A stretch of DNA of 64,000 nucleotides from Pseudomonas bubulae (lineage in GTDB: Bacteria > Pseudomonadota > Gammaproteobacteria > Pseudomonadales > Pseudomonadaceae). Location of the stretch: positions 248,001 through 312,000 of the forward strand of contig NZ_UYJA01000002.1 in NCBI RefSeq assembly GCF_900618535.1, given 5' to 3'. The notes under the pieces were generated by a model. The model worked only from the letters and a program-made list of their open reading frames with translations. It made no database searches and was not told where the DNA came from. This document shows, piece after piece, positions 1 through 10,153 of the stretch. Every line of letters begins with the position of its first letter. The stretch's first letter is position 1. Position numbers and translations under genes: made by a program.

Positions 1-3000
1 CCAAAGTCGTCCACGGCAATGCTCAGGCCGAGGTTTTTCAGGCTGGCCAGGATATGCAGCGCTTCGCTGACCTCGCGCATGAGGATGCTTTCGGTCAGCT
101 CAAGCTCCAGGCAGGCCGGGGACAGGCCGGTTTCCTTGAGGATATTGGCAATGCGCGTACCCAACTGGCCGTCGGAGAACTGGCGCGCCGATATGTTGAC
201 CGAGACTTTGGGCACGCGAACCTTGGCCTGATGCCAGAGCTTGAGCTGGCGACAGGCCTCGGCCAGCACCCAGTCGCCGACTTCGACCACCAGTCCCAGT
301 TCTTCGAGTACCGGGATAAAGTCGCCGGGTGGCACCAGCCCGCGCCTTGAGTGATTCCAGCGCAACAGTGCCTCAACGCCGGTCAGACGTTTGCCGTCGC
401 CGCTGAACTGCGGCTGGTAATAAAGAATGAATTCCTGCTGCTCCAGGGCATGACGCAGGTCGCTTTCCAGTTCAAGGCGCTCAAGAGCGCTGGCGTTCAT
501 GTCTGCCTGGTAGAACTGGAAGTTGTTTTTGCCGCGCTCCTTGGCGTGATACATCGCGGTATCGGCGTTTTTCATCAACTGGCTGAGTTCGTTGCCGTCT
601 TGCGGGCTCAAGGCAATACCAATACTGGCAGTTACAAAGAACTCGCGGCTTTCGAGTACAAAGGGCTTTACCAGACTGGCGAGGATCTGTTCGGCCACAT
701 TGATAGCGCGGTTCAAGGCCTTCTGACGGGTGGTGCGAGGCTGCAGAAGCAGGGTGAACTCGTCACCGCCCATGCGCGCCACAGTATCGTCGTCACCCAC
801 ACAGGCAAGCAGGCGGATGGCCATGTCCTTGAGCATGCGGTCGCCGGCTGCGTGGCCCAGGGAGTCGTTGATCGGTTTGAAGCGGTCGAGGTCAAGAAAC
901 ATCAGCACCACCCACGACTTGTTGCGCTCGGCCTGTTGCAGCGCGGTGTGCAGACGGTCCTGGAACAGGGTGCGATTGGGCAGGTGAGTCAGGGCGTCGT
1001 AGTAGGCCAGGCGGTGGATTCGCTGTTCGCTGGCCTTGCGCTCGCTGATATCACTGAAGAAGCACACATAGCTGGCCAGATCGCCTTCATCATCGAGCAC
1101 TGCCGTGATGCCGACCCAGGCCGGGTAGTGTTCGCCGTTCAGGCGCTTGAGCCAGACTTCACCCTCCCATGTGCCGTGCAAATGCAGTTGCTTGAGCACA
1201 TAGGCGAGGTGTGCGCGTTGTTGGTCATCGACAGTGAACATGCTTGGTAGCTGGTCGAGGACTTGTGCGACGGCGTAACCGCTGACCCGGCTGAAAGCCT
1301 CGTTGGCTTGCACGATATAGCCTGCAGGGTCGGTAATAAGGATGGCCGAGGTGGAGTGTTCAAAAACCGTGGCGGCCATGCGCAGGTCTTTTTCGGCACG
1401 GCGTTGCTGGCTCATGTCGCGACCAACACCCAGAATGCCTTCAAAACCGTCGTCTTCATCCCATACCAGCACCAAACGCAGTTCGATGGGCACCTTGTGC
1501 CCGTCAGCGCGCAGGCAGTCGAACAGAAACAGCTGGGTTTGTACCTGGGCACGCAAAGCCGACAGTTGCTGGGGCTTGTGCAGTGCGCCACGGATACGCT
1601 CGATCAGGTTGTAGATACCCTCCAGCTGTTGCGGCGTGGCAATAATAGACTGCCAGCCATTGTCGAATACCCATTGTGCGTCATAGCCCAGTACAGTCTG
1701 TATGGAGGGGCTGAGGTAGTTCATGCGCAGCGAGCTGTCAGTGGAGAAAATCACGTCGCTGATGCTTTCGGCCAGCATCCGGTAGCGTTGCTCGCTGTCG
1801 CGCAATGACTCGCTGGCTTCGATCTGGTCGGTGATGTCCTTGGCCACCCCTACAATTCGCGAGACTTGATCACCGGTATGACGGGCAAAGGCTTGCTCAC
1901 GGATGTCAAAGCGCCGCCAGGTGCCCTGCTGATGGCGAAACCGCAGTTGGCATTGCATCAGTTGCTTGTAGCCGTTTTCCTGCTGCTCTTTGCGCAACTG
2001 GTGATAGCGCTCGGCGTCTTCAGGGTGCAACAGCAACTCCCAGAAGTAAGCGCCCATTTCCTGCAGTTCAACAGCGCTATAGCCCAGGGTCTGGCCAAGG
2101 TGATGGTTGCTGAAAATGATCCGCTGGCTGATTACATTTTGTACATATAGATGGTCGGGAACGGTTCGCACCACATCGGACCAGAAGCTTTCGCGCTCTT
2201 GCAGGGACAGTTCGATCAACTTGCGGCTGGTGATATCACTGATGCTCAAAATGACTGCATGGTAGTCCTGCTGATCCACAGGCAGACGCAGCACCAGCCA
2301 TAAGTGCTGGTCGCGACCGCTGGCATCGGTCAGTTTTATTTCCAGCTCAAGCTGTTGCTGCTGGTCGAGCACGGCCTCGACGACCTGATAGCCAATGGCT
2401 GAACTGCTCAGCGGGCAGCCGTTGATCAGCTTGTGCCAGGCACCTTCTCCTGAATCGACCTCCAGCAGTTGCATGGCTACCTGGTTGACTTCGGTGATGC
2501 GCAGTTGCTCGAATAACTGGCGACGATGTTCCGGATGATCGCTGAGCCAATGCTTGAGGGCATCAGTGTCATGGAGTTTTTCGCGCTCAAGAAACCCTGG
2601 CAGGCTGGACAGGTCGAGCACGCAGAGGGCGACCCCGGTGCCTTCAAAAATATCGTGGTAACGCCGGCGGCCTTCATGCACCTGGCGCTGGCGGCGGCGC
2701 ATGTTCAACAGCGCCATAATGGGCAGCAACGAAAACACCAAGCCGAGCAGGCATTTGCCGATCAGTCCGGGCAGCAGCTGCTCGATTGCCTGGCGGTCAT
2801 TGAACAGCCCGCGCAGTTGCCAGTCGCTGTGGCTGATAGCTGCCAGCAGTACGGTGTCGTCTTCATCGCGCTGGCTCAGGGCCGAGGGGGGCGAGACGTT
2901 TTTATCCGCGCGGCTGAGTACCTTGCGGGTCTGGCTGTTTTCCACCAGCCACTGCGGCCGGTTGCTGCTGTTGGCGTTCTGATGCGTGAGGTTTTGCAGC

Positions 3001-3617
3001 AGGTCCGGGCTCATGCGCAGCAGCCAGTAGCCGTCGATGGCGCCGCTGGGCTGGCGCAGCAACAGGTAGATGATGCTGGCATCACTGTTGTTGCTGAAGT
3101 AGTAACCTTCAGTGCGGTTGCGCGACGGGCTGCGTTTGACCCAGTCGGCCAGATACGCAGCGTCGGGGCTGGTCCCGGTACTGTCGAGCAACACTTCGCC
3201 GGCTGGACTGAGCAGGGCCAGGCTTTGCAGGGATGGCAAGGACTGGCCCAGTTGCTTGACCAGCGCCTGTTGCTGGCGCTGGTTTCTTGGCGACTTGTCT
3301 ACGGGCAGCAGATTGAGCGCGGTTTCGGCCCGCAAGGCCATGCTCAGGCCGATATGGTCGGCCAGGTCGGCGCTGTAGTTGATGCTGGTCTGGCGCTCTT
3401 GCTGCAGGGTTTCCTGAAACTGCTCGACCAACAGCCAGAACAGCATCGCCAGCAGCAGTAAAACCAGGGTCGCCAATGCACTTTTCAACGTTCCGCGCAC
3501 AGGTGTCCCGAGTAATTGGCTGGACGCTTTGACACGAGTGGGCGGGGTGACATTGGGCAACTTGTGATCCTGCGATTTGGCGGCAATGGCGCGAGGCCCC
3601 CTAAAGGCGCCAAGCAT
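1..3617 (-). CDS. morA: MorA-like membrane c-di-GMP cyclase/phosphodiesterase, 3' end cut by window
   Basis: Makes and/or breaks cyclic di-GMP and so links an external cue to motility and biofilm. About 1205 residues are present. In order: membrane segment near residues 35-55, periplasmic sensor region to about 280, second membrane segment near 285-305, four PAS domains (about 315-865), then GGDEF and EAL domains. The cyclase motif GGDEF (950-954) and the EAL motif (E1082-A-L) are both intact, and the window edge falls at the DDFG of the EAL domain, so roughly 70-80 residues are missing. The ATG at 3617 is the furthest upstream supported start; its ribosome site is weak. Domain order and position next to ettA match Pseudomonas MorA. 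Divergent from ettA. Confidence 0.9.
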   Translation of the reverse strand, partial: MLGAFRGPRAIAAKSQDHKLPNVTPPTRVKASSQLLGTPVRGTLKSALATLVLLLLAMLFWLLVEQFQETLQQERQTSINYSADLADHIGLSMALRAETALNLLPVDKSPRNQRQQQALVKQLGQSLPSLQSLALLSPAGEVLLDSTGTSPDAAYLADWVKRSPSRNRTEGYYFSNNSDASIIYLLLRQPSGAIDGYWLLRMSPDLLQNLTHQNANSSNRPQWLVENSQTRKVLSRADKNVSPPSALSQRDEDDTVLLAAISHSDWQLRGLFNDRQAIEQLLPGLIGKCLLGLVFSLLPIMALLNMRRRQRQVHEGRRRYHDIFEGTGVALCVLDLSSLPGFLEREKLHDTDALKHWLSDHPEHRRQLFEQLRITEVNQVAMQLLEVDSGEGAWHKLINGCPLSSSAIGYQVVEAVLDQQQQLELEIKLTDASGRDQHLWLVLRLPVDQQDYHAVILSISDITSRKLIELSLQERESFWSDVVRTVPDHLYVQNVISQRIIFSNHHLGQTLGYSAVELQEMGAYFWELLLHPEDAERYHQLRKEQQENGYKQLMQCQLRFRHQQGTWRRFDIREQAFARHTGDQVSRIVGVAKDITDQIEASESLRDSEQRYRMLAESISDVIFSTDSSLRMNYLSPSIQTVLGYDAQWVFDNGWQSIIATPQQLEGIYNLIERIRGALHKPQQLSALRAQVQTQLFLFDCLRADGHKVPIELRLVLVWDEDDGFEGILGVGRDMSQQRRAEKDLRMAATVFEHSTSAILITDPAGYIVQANEAFSRVSGYAVAQVLDQLPSMFTVDDQQRAHLAYVLKQLHLHGTWEGEVWLKRLNGEHYPAWVGITAVLDDEGDLASYVCFFSDISERKASEQRIHRLAYYDALTHLPNRTLFQDRLHTALQQAERNKSWVVLMFLDLDRFKPINDSLGHAAGDRMLKDMAIRLLACVGDDDTVARMGGDEFTLLLQPRTTRQKALNRAINVAEQILASLVKPFVLESREFFVTASIGIALSPQDGNELSQLMKNADTAMYHAKERGKNNFQFYQADMNASALERLELESDLRHALEQQEFILYYQPQFSGDGKRLTGVEALLRWNHSRRGLVPPGDFIPVLEELGLVVEVGDWVLAEACRQLKLWHQAKVRVPKVSVNISARQFSDGQLGTRIANILKETGLSPACLELELTESILMREVSEALHILASLKNLGLSIAVDDF

Positions 3618-3816
3618 GCCTTGGGTTGTGGCAAAGTGCCAGTCCTCTGGTCTGCGCTGGTTTGCCCTGCATCACGCATTCAGGTAGATTCTGGGGTCTA
3701 CATTTGTGCTTTTTCTGCGAGCAGGCATTGATCTCGATCAGTCCCTGACTTTCTGCTATGGCCTGATCCGGGCATTGCTCGCGCCTTATTCACCCGTCAC
3801 TGACCCTAGGTTATCC

Positions 3817-5484
3817 ATGGCTCAATACGTTTTCACCATGCATCGGCTGAGCAAAGTTGTTCCGCCGAAGCGGGAAATCCTGAAAAACATCTCCCTGTCG
3901 TTTTTCCCGGGGGCCAAAATCGGCGTACTCGGCTTGAACGGTTCGGGTAAATCCACCCTGTTGAAAATCATGGCAGGCGTTGACACCGAGTTCGACGGCG
4001 AAGCCCGTCCGATGCCGGACCTGAACATCGGTTACCTGCCGCAGGAACCGCAGCTGGATCCGAGCAAAACCGTACGCGAAGTGGTTGAAGAAGCCGTTAG
4101 CGTGATCAAGGACGCTCAGGCGCGTCTTGATCAAGTGTATGCCGAATATGCCGACCCTGATGCCGACTTCGACAAGCTGGCCGCAGAACAGGCCAAGCTC
4201 GAAGCGATCCTGCAAGCAAGCGACGGGCACAACCTTGAGCGCCAGCTGGAAGTTGCAGCCGATGCGCTGCGCCTGCCAGCCTGGGATGCCAAGGTAGAGC
4301 ACCTGTCGGGTGGTGAGAAGCGCCGTGTTGCCCTTTGTCGCCTGCTGCTGTCGGCCCCGGACATGCTGCTGCTCGATGAACCGACCAACCACCTGGATGC
4401 CGATTCGGTCGCCTGGCTGGAGCACTTCCTGCACGACTTCCCGGGTACCGTGGTTGCGATTACGCACGACCGTTACTTCCTGGACAACGTAGCGGGCTGG
4501 ATTCTGGAGCTTGACCGCGGTGCGGGCATTCCTTACGAGGGCAACTATTCGGGCTGGCTGGAAGCCAAGTCCGATCGTCTGGCCCAGGAATCCAAGCAGC
4601 AGTCGGCCCATGAAAAGGCCATGAAAGACGAGCTGGAATGGGTTCGCAAAGGTGCCAAGGCGCGTCAGTCCAAGTCCAAGGCCCGTCTGCAACGTTTCGA
4701 AGAACTGCAGTCGCAGGAATTCCAGAAGCGCAGCGAAACCAACGAAATCTACATCCCGGCCGGTCCGCGCCTGGGTGACAAGGTTATCGAGTTCAAGAAC
4801 GTCTCCAAGGGTTACGGCGATCGCGTGCTGATCGACAACCTGTCGTTCGCCATGCCCAAAGGCGCCATCGTTGGCGTGATCGGTGGTAACGGTGCCGGTA
4901 AATCGACCCTGTTCCGCATGCTGATGGGCAAGGAACAGCCGGATTCGGGCAGCATCGAAATCGGTGAAACCGTGCAACTGGCGTGCGTTGACCAGAGCCG
5001 TGACGACCTGGATGGCAGCAAGACGGTGTTCCAGGCGATTTCTGACGGTTCCGATGTGATCCGTATTGGTAACTATGAAATCCCGTCGCGTACCTATGTA
5101 GGTCGTTTCAACTTCAAAGGTGGCGATCAGCAGAAGTTCGTCAAGGATCTGTCCGGTGGTGAGCGTGGTCGCCTGCACCTGGCCCTGACCTTGAAAGAGG
5201 GCGCCAACGTGCTGCTGCTCGACGAACCGTCCAACGACCTTGACGTTGAGACATTGCGTTCGCTTGAAGAAGCACTGCTGGACTTCCCTGGCGCCGCCAT
5301 TGTGATCTCTCACGATCGGTGGTTCCTTGACCGCGTCGCGACTCACATCCTGGCGTACGAAGACGACTCGCAGGCGATCTTCTTCGAAGGTAACTACACC
5401 GAGTACGAAGCTGACCGTAAAAAGCGCCTCGGCGAAGCGGCTACCCTGCCGCACCGTGTGCGTCACAAAAAACTGGCCCAGTAA
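3817..5484 (+). CDS. ettA: Energy-dependent translational throttle protein EttA (ABC-F)
   Basis: Cytosolic ABC-F ATPase that binds the ribosomal E site and gates entry into elongation according to the ATP/ADP ratio; it is not a transporter. 555 residues, the usual EttA length. Two ATP cassettes are complete: Walker A GLNGSGKST and signature LSGGEKRR in the first, GGNGAGKST and LSGGERGR in the second, joined by a charged linker. The start is the ATG of MAQYVFTMHR, which fits the family; an in-frame start 37 codons upstream is not supported. A strong terminator follows, so it looks monocistronic. The 551-residue reading frame on the opposite strand is a shadow. Confidence 0.97.
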   Translation: MAQYVFTMHRLSKVVPPKREILKNISLSFFPGAKIGVLGLNGSGKSTLLKIMAGVDTEFDGEARPMPDLNIGYLPQEPQLDPSKTVREVVEEAVSVIKDAQARLDQVYAEYADPDADFDKLAAEQAKLEAILQASDGHNLERQLEVAADALRLPAWDAKVEHLSGGEKRRVALCRLLLSAPDMLLLDEPTNHLDADSVAWLEHFLHDFPGTVVAITHDRYFLDNVAGWILELDRGAGIPYEGNYSGWLEAKSDRLAQESKQQSAHEKAMKDELEWVRKGAKARQSKSKARLQRFEELQSQEFQKRSETNEIYIPAGPRLGDKVIEFKNVSKGYGDRVLIDNLSFAMPKGAIVGVIGGNGAGKSTLFRMLMGKEQPDSGSIEIGETVQLACVDQSRDDLDGSKTVFQAISDGSDVIRIGNYEIPSRTYVGRFNFKGGDQQKFVKDLSGGERGRLHLALTLKEGANVLLLDEPSNDLDVETLRSLEEALLDFPGAAIVISHDRWFLDRVATHILAYEDDSQAIFFEGNYTEYEADRKKRLGEAATLPHRVRHKKLAQ

Positions 5485-5502
5485 GGGCGGTTTGCATCAC
5501 AG

Positions 5503-5530
5503 AACGGCGCCTTCGGGCGCCGTTTTTTTT
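5503..5530 (+). terminator. Rho-independent terminator of ettA
   Basis: A perfect 9-bp stem (AACGGCGCC / GGCGCCGTT) closes a TTCG tetraloop and is followed by a T run, 18 bases after the ettA stop. Confidence 0.93.
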
Positions 5531-5544
5531 GCGCATCACAAACC

Positions 5545-5559
5545 TTGCCCGCTCCCACA
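5545..5559. repeat. Half REP element
   Basis: TTGCCCGCTCCCACA matches one arm of the complete palindromes at 7113 and 17331, but the partner arm is missing, so this looks like a decayed copy. Confidence 0.6.
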
Positions 5560-5582
5560 ATGGGATTTTGGCGTTTATAAGT

Positions 5583-5662
5583 TGGTGCGAAACTGGGTAC
5601 AAGAAGTATTTTTTTGGTGCGCAAAAGCCCGATAAATCGGTGCTATTTATATAAATGCACCA
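5583..5662 (+). promoter_or_regulatory. AT-rich gdhA upstream region with repeated TGGTGC/GCACC boxes
   Basis: TGGTGC occurs at 5583 and 5615 and CGGTGC at 5638, with the inverse TGCACCA at 5656. The last two frame the perfect palindrome ATTTATATAAAT (5645-5656). A second dyad, TTTTG-N5-CAAAA, lies at 5612-5626. The boxes resemble NtrC half-sites, but the pair here points the opposite way to a classical NtrC site. This is a candidate operator region for gdhA; the regulator is unknown. Confidence 0.35.
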
Positions 5663-5709
5663 TTTAAATTCATAACTGCGACATTTTGCGCTGTCGCGGT
5701 GCCACATGA

Positions 5710-7104
<1,395 letters not shown>

Positions 7105-7112
7105 CCCCATCC

Positions 7113-7140
7113 TGTGGGAGCGGGCAAGCCCGCTCCCACA
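7113..7140. repeat. REP palindrome
   Basis: A perfect inverted repeat TGTGGGAGCGGGC-AA-GCCCGCTCCCACA between the convergent gdhA and chorismate-mutase genes. This is the commonest REP type in the window. Confidence 0.9.
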
Positions 7141-7150
7141 TTGGGGCTGT

Positions 7151-7444
7151 CTATTTTGCAAGCGTCTTGTGTTCAGCCAGTTCCTGTTCGATAAAGGCCG
7201 CGATCATGGCGCGGTAGACGCTTTCAGTGACGTCCGGGTTGGCGCCCAGCTCATCGGCCAACGTCCGCACTTTGCCAATCACCTGCTCAACCCGCTGCGG
7301 CGCCCTGACCGCATCGCTGTCTTTTTTAAACCGCGCCGCCTGCGATACGTAAGCCCCGCGCTCGGCGATCAGGCCGACAATCTGGCGATCCAGCCCGTCG
7401 ATTTTCTCGCGCACCTGCTCGAGGGAATCACAATTAACAACCAT
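7151..7444 (-). CDS. Chorismate mutase (AroQ/PchB-like)
   Basis: Small all-helical AroQ-fold protein expected to convert chorismate to prephenate, or less likely to act as an isochorismate pyruvate lyase like PchB. 97 residues, no signal peptide, so cytosolic. Candidate active-site residues of the family are visible: R12, R29, K40 and R51, with the loop RFKKDSDAVRAPQRV typical of the PchB branch. The start at 7444 is chosen because AAGGAG lies 10 bases upstream; an earlier in-frame start would overlap the preceding gene. It lies 14 bases after the DUF4105 gene and is last in that operon. Which of the two reactions it performs cannot be told from sequence. Confidence 0.82.
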   Translation of the reverse strand: MVVNCDSLEQVREKIDGLDRQIVGLIAERGAYVSQAARFKKDSDAVRAPQRVEQVIGKVRTLADELGANPDVTESVYRAMIAAFIEQELAEHKTLAK

Positions 7445-7458
7445 GTCTTGAAAACTCC

Positions 7459-9312
7459 TTAGTAGTGATACCACTTCAGCTCCAGCATCACTTCGTTGAT
7501 AGGGGTGGTCAGTTTGCTGAACTCACGCTGTGCGCTCAGGCGCAGACCAAGATTTCGCGAAACTTCCCATTGCTGATTAAGGCTCAGGCTACGACGGACT
7601 TCACCGTTGGTGAAGTAGTCGCCCTTGGCTTCCAGGCTCAGGTTGCCCACCGGGTTACGCCAAAGAAGCCCGGTATTGAAGCCCGCTGCCGGTGATACAA
7701 ACGCCGCGAAGTCGTTGTTGTGCTCGATGCGTACCGTACCGAGAGCGAAACCGAGCATATTGTCCGCCAATTGCCAGGTGCCGCCTGCACCGCCATTGAC
7801 ATGACTGACCAGGTTTTCGTCGCCATGTTTGCCGAGTACCCGTTCCAGCCCGCCGCCCACTTGCCATGACCAGGGTTGCAGCAGGTCATTGCGCGGGGTC
7901 AGGGAGCGGATATTGGCCAGGTCCAGTTGTTGCACTTGCCACTTGTTGCCTTCGTACTGGCGCAGTTTCAGTTGCAGAATTTCAATCTGCGCGCCCAGGG
8001 GAAAGCCCGGTGCGTTGTCGTTGAGGTCGTGGTAAGCCATGCGCAGGCCATATTCGGCAAAGGCCTTGTCGTCACGGCTACCGGCGCCCAGCTGCCAGGT
8101 ACGCGACTCGTGGCCGTTTTCAGGCAGTTCGGGTTTGTCGACTTGCAGTTCTGGCGCGGGGTTCTGATTGATCGCCCGTAGCAGTTCGAAACTGCGCTGC
8201 GAGCGTGCAGGATCGCGCTCAAGGCCATTGGCCCGGTACCGTTCAAGCCGGTAAGCCGCGTCGATAATCAGCGCCTGGCGCGCTTTGGGCAGAGCCTTGA
8301 AGGCCGGGGTTTGCAATTGGGCCTGATCGGCGCTGACCTGCAATACCCATTGCTGCTCTTCTGGATCGAGGGCCTTGGCCCGGTCCAGCAGCTCCCGTTC
8401 GCGGGACGGGCGGTACTCGATACTTTCAACCAGTCCGGCTTCCTTGACCGCTTTCACGGTGTCGGTGGGGATCGCGGTCAGCGGAAACTGGGTGGTCAGT
8501 TGCAGGCCCGGGCGGGCCACTTGCAGCAGCTCCAGCAGGCGGTAGGAGCAGTTTTCGTCAAAGAAGAAATAGTCGAACTGGATCTGTTTGAGTTCCCACA
8601 CATGTTCAACCATGCGTTGGGTTTCTTCGGGTGTCAGATTAAGGCGGTATTCCCACAGGTCGCGGTTTTCAAGGCTCCGGTACTCCGAGAGTTTCTCTTG
8701 ATAGGGCACCAGGGCGAACAGGCCCGGATAGCCACCGGCCAAGCCCTTCCAGGCGTACAGGATGCTGTTGTCGGAACCTTCGATATAGGCACCGAAGTTG
8801 ATCGCGTAGCTGAGCAGGGCGGTCTTGTTGTCCTGCACATCGGCCTGGTCGATGCGTAACAGGGTATGGCCGAACATGGAGGACGGGCTGTTGAGGTAGG
8901 CCGCCGGGAAAATCATCACCGTGCTGTGGGGTGCCACGTCCTTGAACCATTGGCTGAACTCTGCGCATTCGGCCTTGGGCAGATCGGTCAGATTCAGTTG
9001 GGCCTTGAGCCAGCGGGTACGGGCCGGGTACACGCACTGCGGGTGTTTGTCGCCCAGGCTCAAGGGCGCATACAACGCCTCAACCGTGGCACGCAGTTCG
9101 GCATCAGGGTGATGGGCACCCTCGGCGGCGAGAAAGAATTTGTCGTCGCTGACATAGCTTCGCCAGCCGCTCAGCTTGCCGGCTTCGTAGTGCCCCAGCG
9201 AAATCCAGAAAGGGTCGTTGGCCAACTGTTGCACACGTTGATCGTCGATATGGGGTGCGGCATACAGCGGGGCGCAGGCACAGAGCGCCAGATAGGCAAG
9301 GCGTTTGAGCAT
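7459..9312 (-). CDS. DUF4105 (Lnb N-terminal periplasmic domain) protein
   Basis: Exported protein of unknown function, 617 residues. A signal peptide occupies about residues 1-18 (MLKRLAYLALCACAPLYA). The DUF4105 region follows, with the recognisable stretches SSMFGHTLLRID and FFFDENCSYRLLELL; its conserved His and Cys suggest a papain-like/NlpC-type active site. The C-terminal 250 residues alternate like beta strands and could form an outer-membrane barrel, ending in an aromatic KWYHY as many barrel proteins do (inference). The ATG at 9312 is preferred to a TTG three codons upstream. Second gene of a DUF3015-DUF4105-chorismate-mutase operon. Confidence 0.82.
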   Translation of the reverse strand: MLKRLAYLALCACAPLYAAPHIDDQRVQQLANDPFWISLGHYEAGKLSGWRSYVSDDKFFLAAEGAHHPDAELRATVEALYAPLSLGDKHPQCVYPARTRWLKAQLNLTDLPKAECAEFSQWFKDVAPHSTVMIFPAAYLNSPSSMFGHTLLRIDQADVQDNKTALLSYAINFGAYIEGSDNSILYAWKGLAGGYPGLFALVPYQEKLSEYRSLENRDLWEYRLNLTPEETQRMVEHVWELKQIQFDYFFFDENCSYRLLELLQVARPGLQLTTQFPLTAIPTDTVKAVKEAGLVESIEYRPSRERELLDRAKALDPEEQQWVLQVSADQAQLQTPAFKALPKARQALIIDAAYRLERYRANGLERDPARSQRSFELLRAINQNPAPELQVDKPELPENGHESRTWQLGAGSRDDKAFAEYGLRMAYHDLNDNAPGFPLGAQIEILQLKLRQYEGNKWQVQQLDLANIRSLTPRNDLLQPWSWQVGGGLERVLGKHGDENLVSHVNGGAGGTWQLADNMLGFALGTVRIEHNNDFAAFVSPAAGFNTGLLWRNPVGNLSLEAKGDYFTNGEVRRSLSLNQQWEVSRNLGLRLSAQREFSKLTTPINEVMLELKWYHY

Positions 9313-9357
9313 GTTCGGCAACTGTTGTCAGACGAAGAGAAGTGAAGCAGGAGAATA

Positions 9358-9377
9358 CCCGCTCCGAGAGGAGCGGG
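9358..9377 (-). terminator. Hairpin between DUF3015 and DUF4105 genes
   Basis: A perfect 8-bp stem CCCGCTCC-GAGA-GGAGCGGG with no T run. It may be a partial terminator or a 3'-stabilising hairpin that lowers expression of the downstream genes. Confidence 0.45.
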
Positions 9378-9391
9378 CGGGTCTCATTTAC

Positions 9392-9880
9392 TTACGCAGC
9401 GGTGGCGTATTTGGCCAGGCGTGCATCGCCCTTGAGGATGGCCAGAGTATTGCTGTGTACGTCTTCAGCCGTGACATCGGCTTTGCTGAAGATTTGCTGG
9501 AAGTGCTCGTGGGTGACGGCGGCGAAATGCTCGCGGTCTTCAGGGGCGACGCCCAGTACCACAGCGTAGGTGGTCAGTGCTTCGCCATTGCCTTTGGCCA
9601 TGTCTTCGGACAGCTCGTTCATCATGCCATTCATGGCAATCCACGATTTGCCGCCGTAAGTCAGGGCGTCCTTGGTGGTACAGCCGTTGGTGCCGGAGGT
9701 CATGCCGAAGGTGGCGTTGCCGGACGTGCCGTTTGTGGTGGATGCCAGGAAGTGGGCAGGAGTGCCGCGCTGGCCTTCAAACAGCATGTTGCCCCAACCG
9801 CAGTTAGGGCCGCCCGGTGCCTGGGCCATGGCGTTGAGGGAAACAACTGTAAAGAGAGTACCAAGAAGAATCCGTTTCAT
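9392..9880 (-). CDS. DUF3015 domain periplasmic protein
   Basis: Exported protein of unknown role, 162 residues. The signal peptide MKRILLGTLFTVVSLNAMAQA cleaves after about residue 21. The mature part starts with a glycine-rich segment (PGGPNCGWGNMLFEGQ) and carries two cysteines, in GPNCGWG and NGCTTKD, that could form a disulfide. Glycine-rich regions of this kind and the NCGWG start are typical of DUF3015 proteins of gamma-proteobacteria. First gene of the operon leading into the DUF4105 gene 79 bases downstream. No function is known to me. Confidence 0.85.
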   Translation of the reverse strand: MKRILLGTLFTVVSLNAMAQAPGGPNCGWGNMLFEGQRGTPAHFLASTTNGTSGNATFGMTSGTNGCTTKDALTYGGKSWIAMNGMMNELSEDMAKGNGEALTTYAVVLGVAPEDREHFAAVTHEHFQQIFSKADVTAEDVHSNTLAILKGDARLAKYATAA

Positions 9881-10153
9881 AAGCTTTGTTCTCTATAGGT
9901 ATGCAACCAATGGACAAGGGTTTCTGGCCCTGAAGCGCCAGTACGGGCCGGTTATACCGTCCAGCCGCGTAACAGCTTGGAGTCTAGGCACGATCGGGGG
10001 GTTCCGTGGCTTTTTGTAAAACAATCGCTGTTGCTGCACATTTTTGGCCCCTAAACATTGGGGGGCGAGCTTTCCCGTGTTGTTCGCCTTGCCAGTGATG
10101 TACAGCCAGCGCCAGAATGCTGCCATCTGCCCCGCCCGATGTAAGGAAGCCCG

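Noticed and set aside
351..3461. Several plus-strand frames of 180-311 residues in the first 3.5 kb
   Set aside because: They are shadows of morA; the minus-strand frame has PAS, GGDEF and EAL motifs throughout.
3811..5466. 551-residue open frame antisense to ettA
   Set aside because: It lies opposite a complete EttA, reads as a typical low-complexity third-position shadow and has no recognisable domain.
7113..7140. REP palindromes (7113, 17331, 55234) as Rho-independent terminators
   Set aside because: No T run follows any of them and the same sequence recurs in several places.
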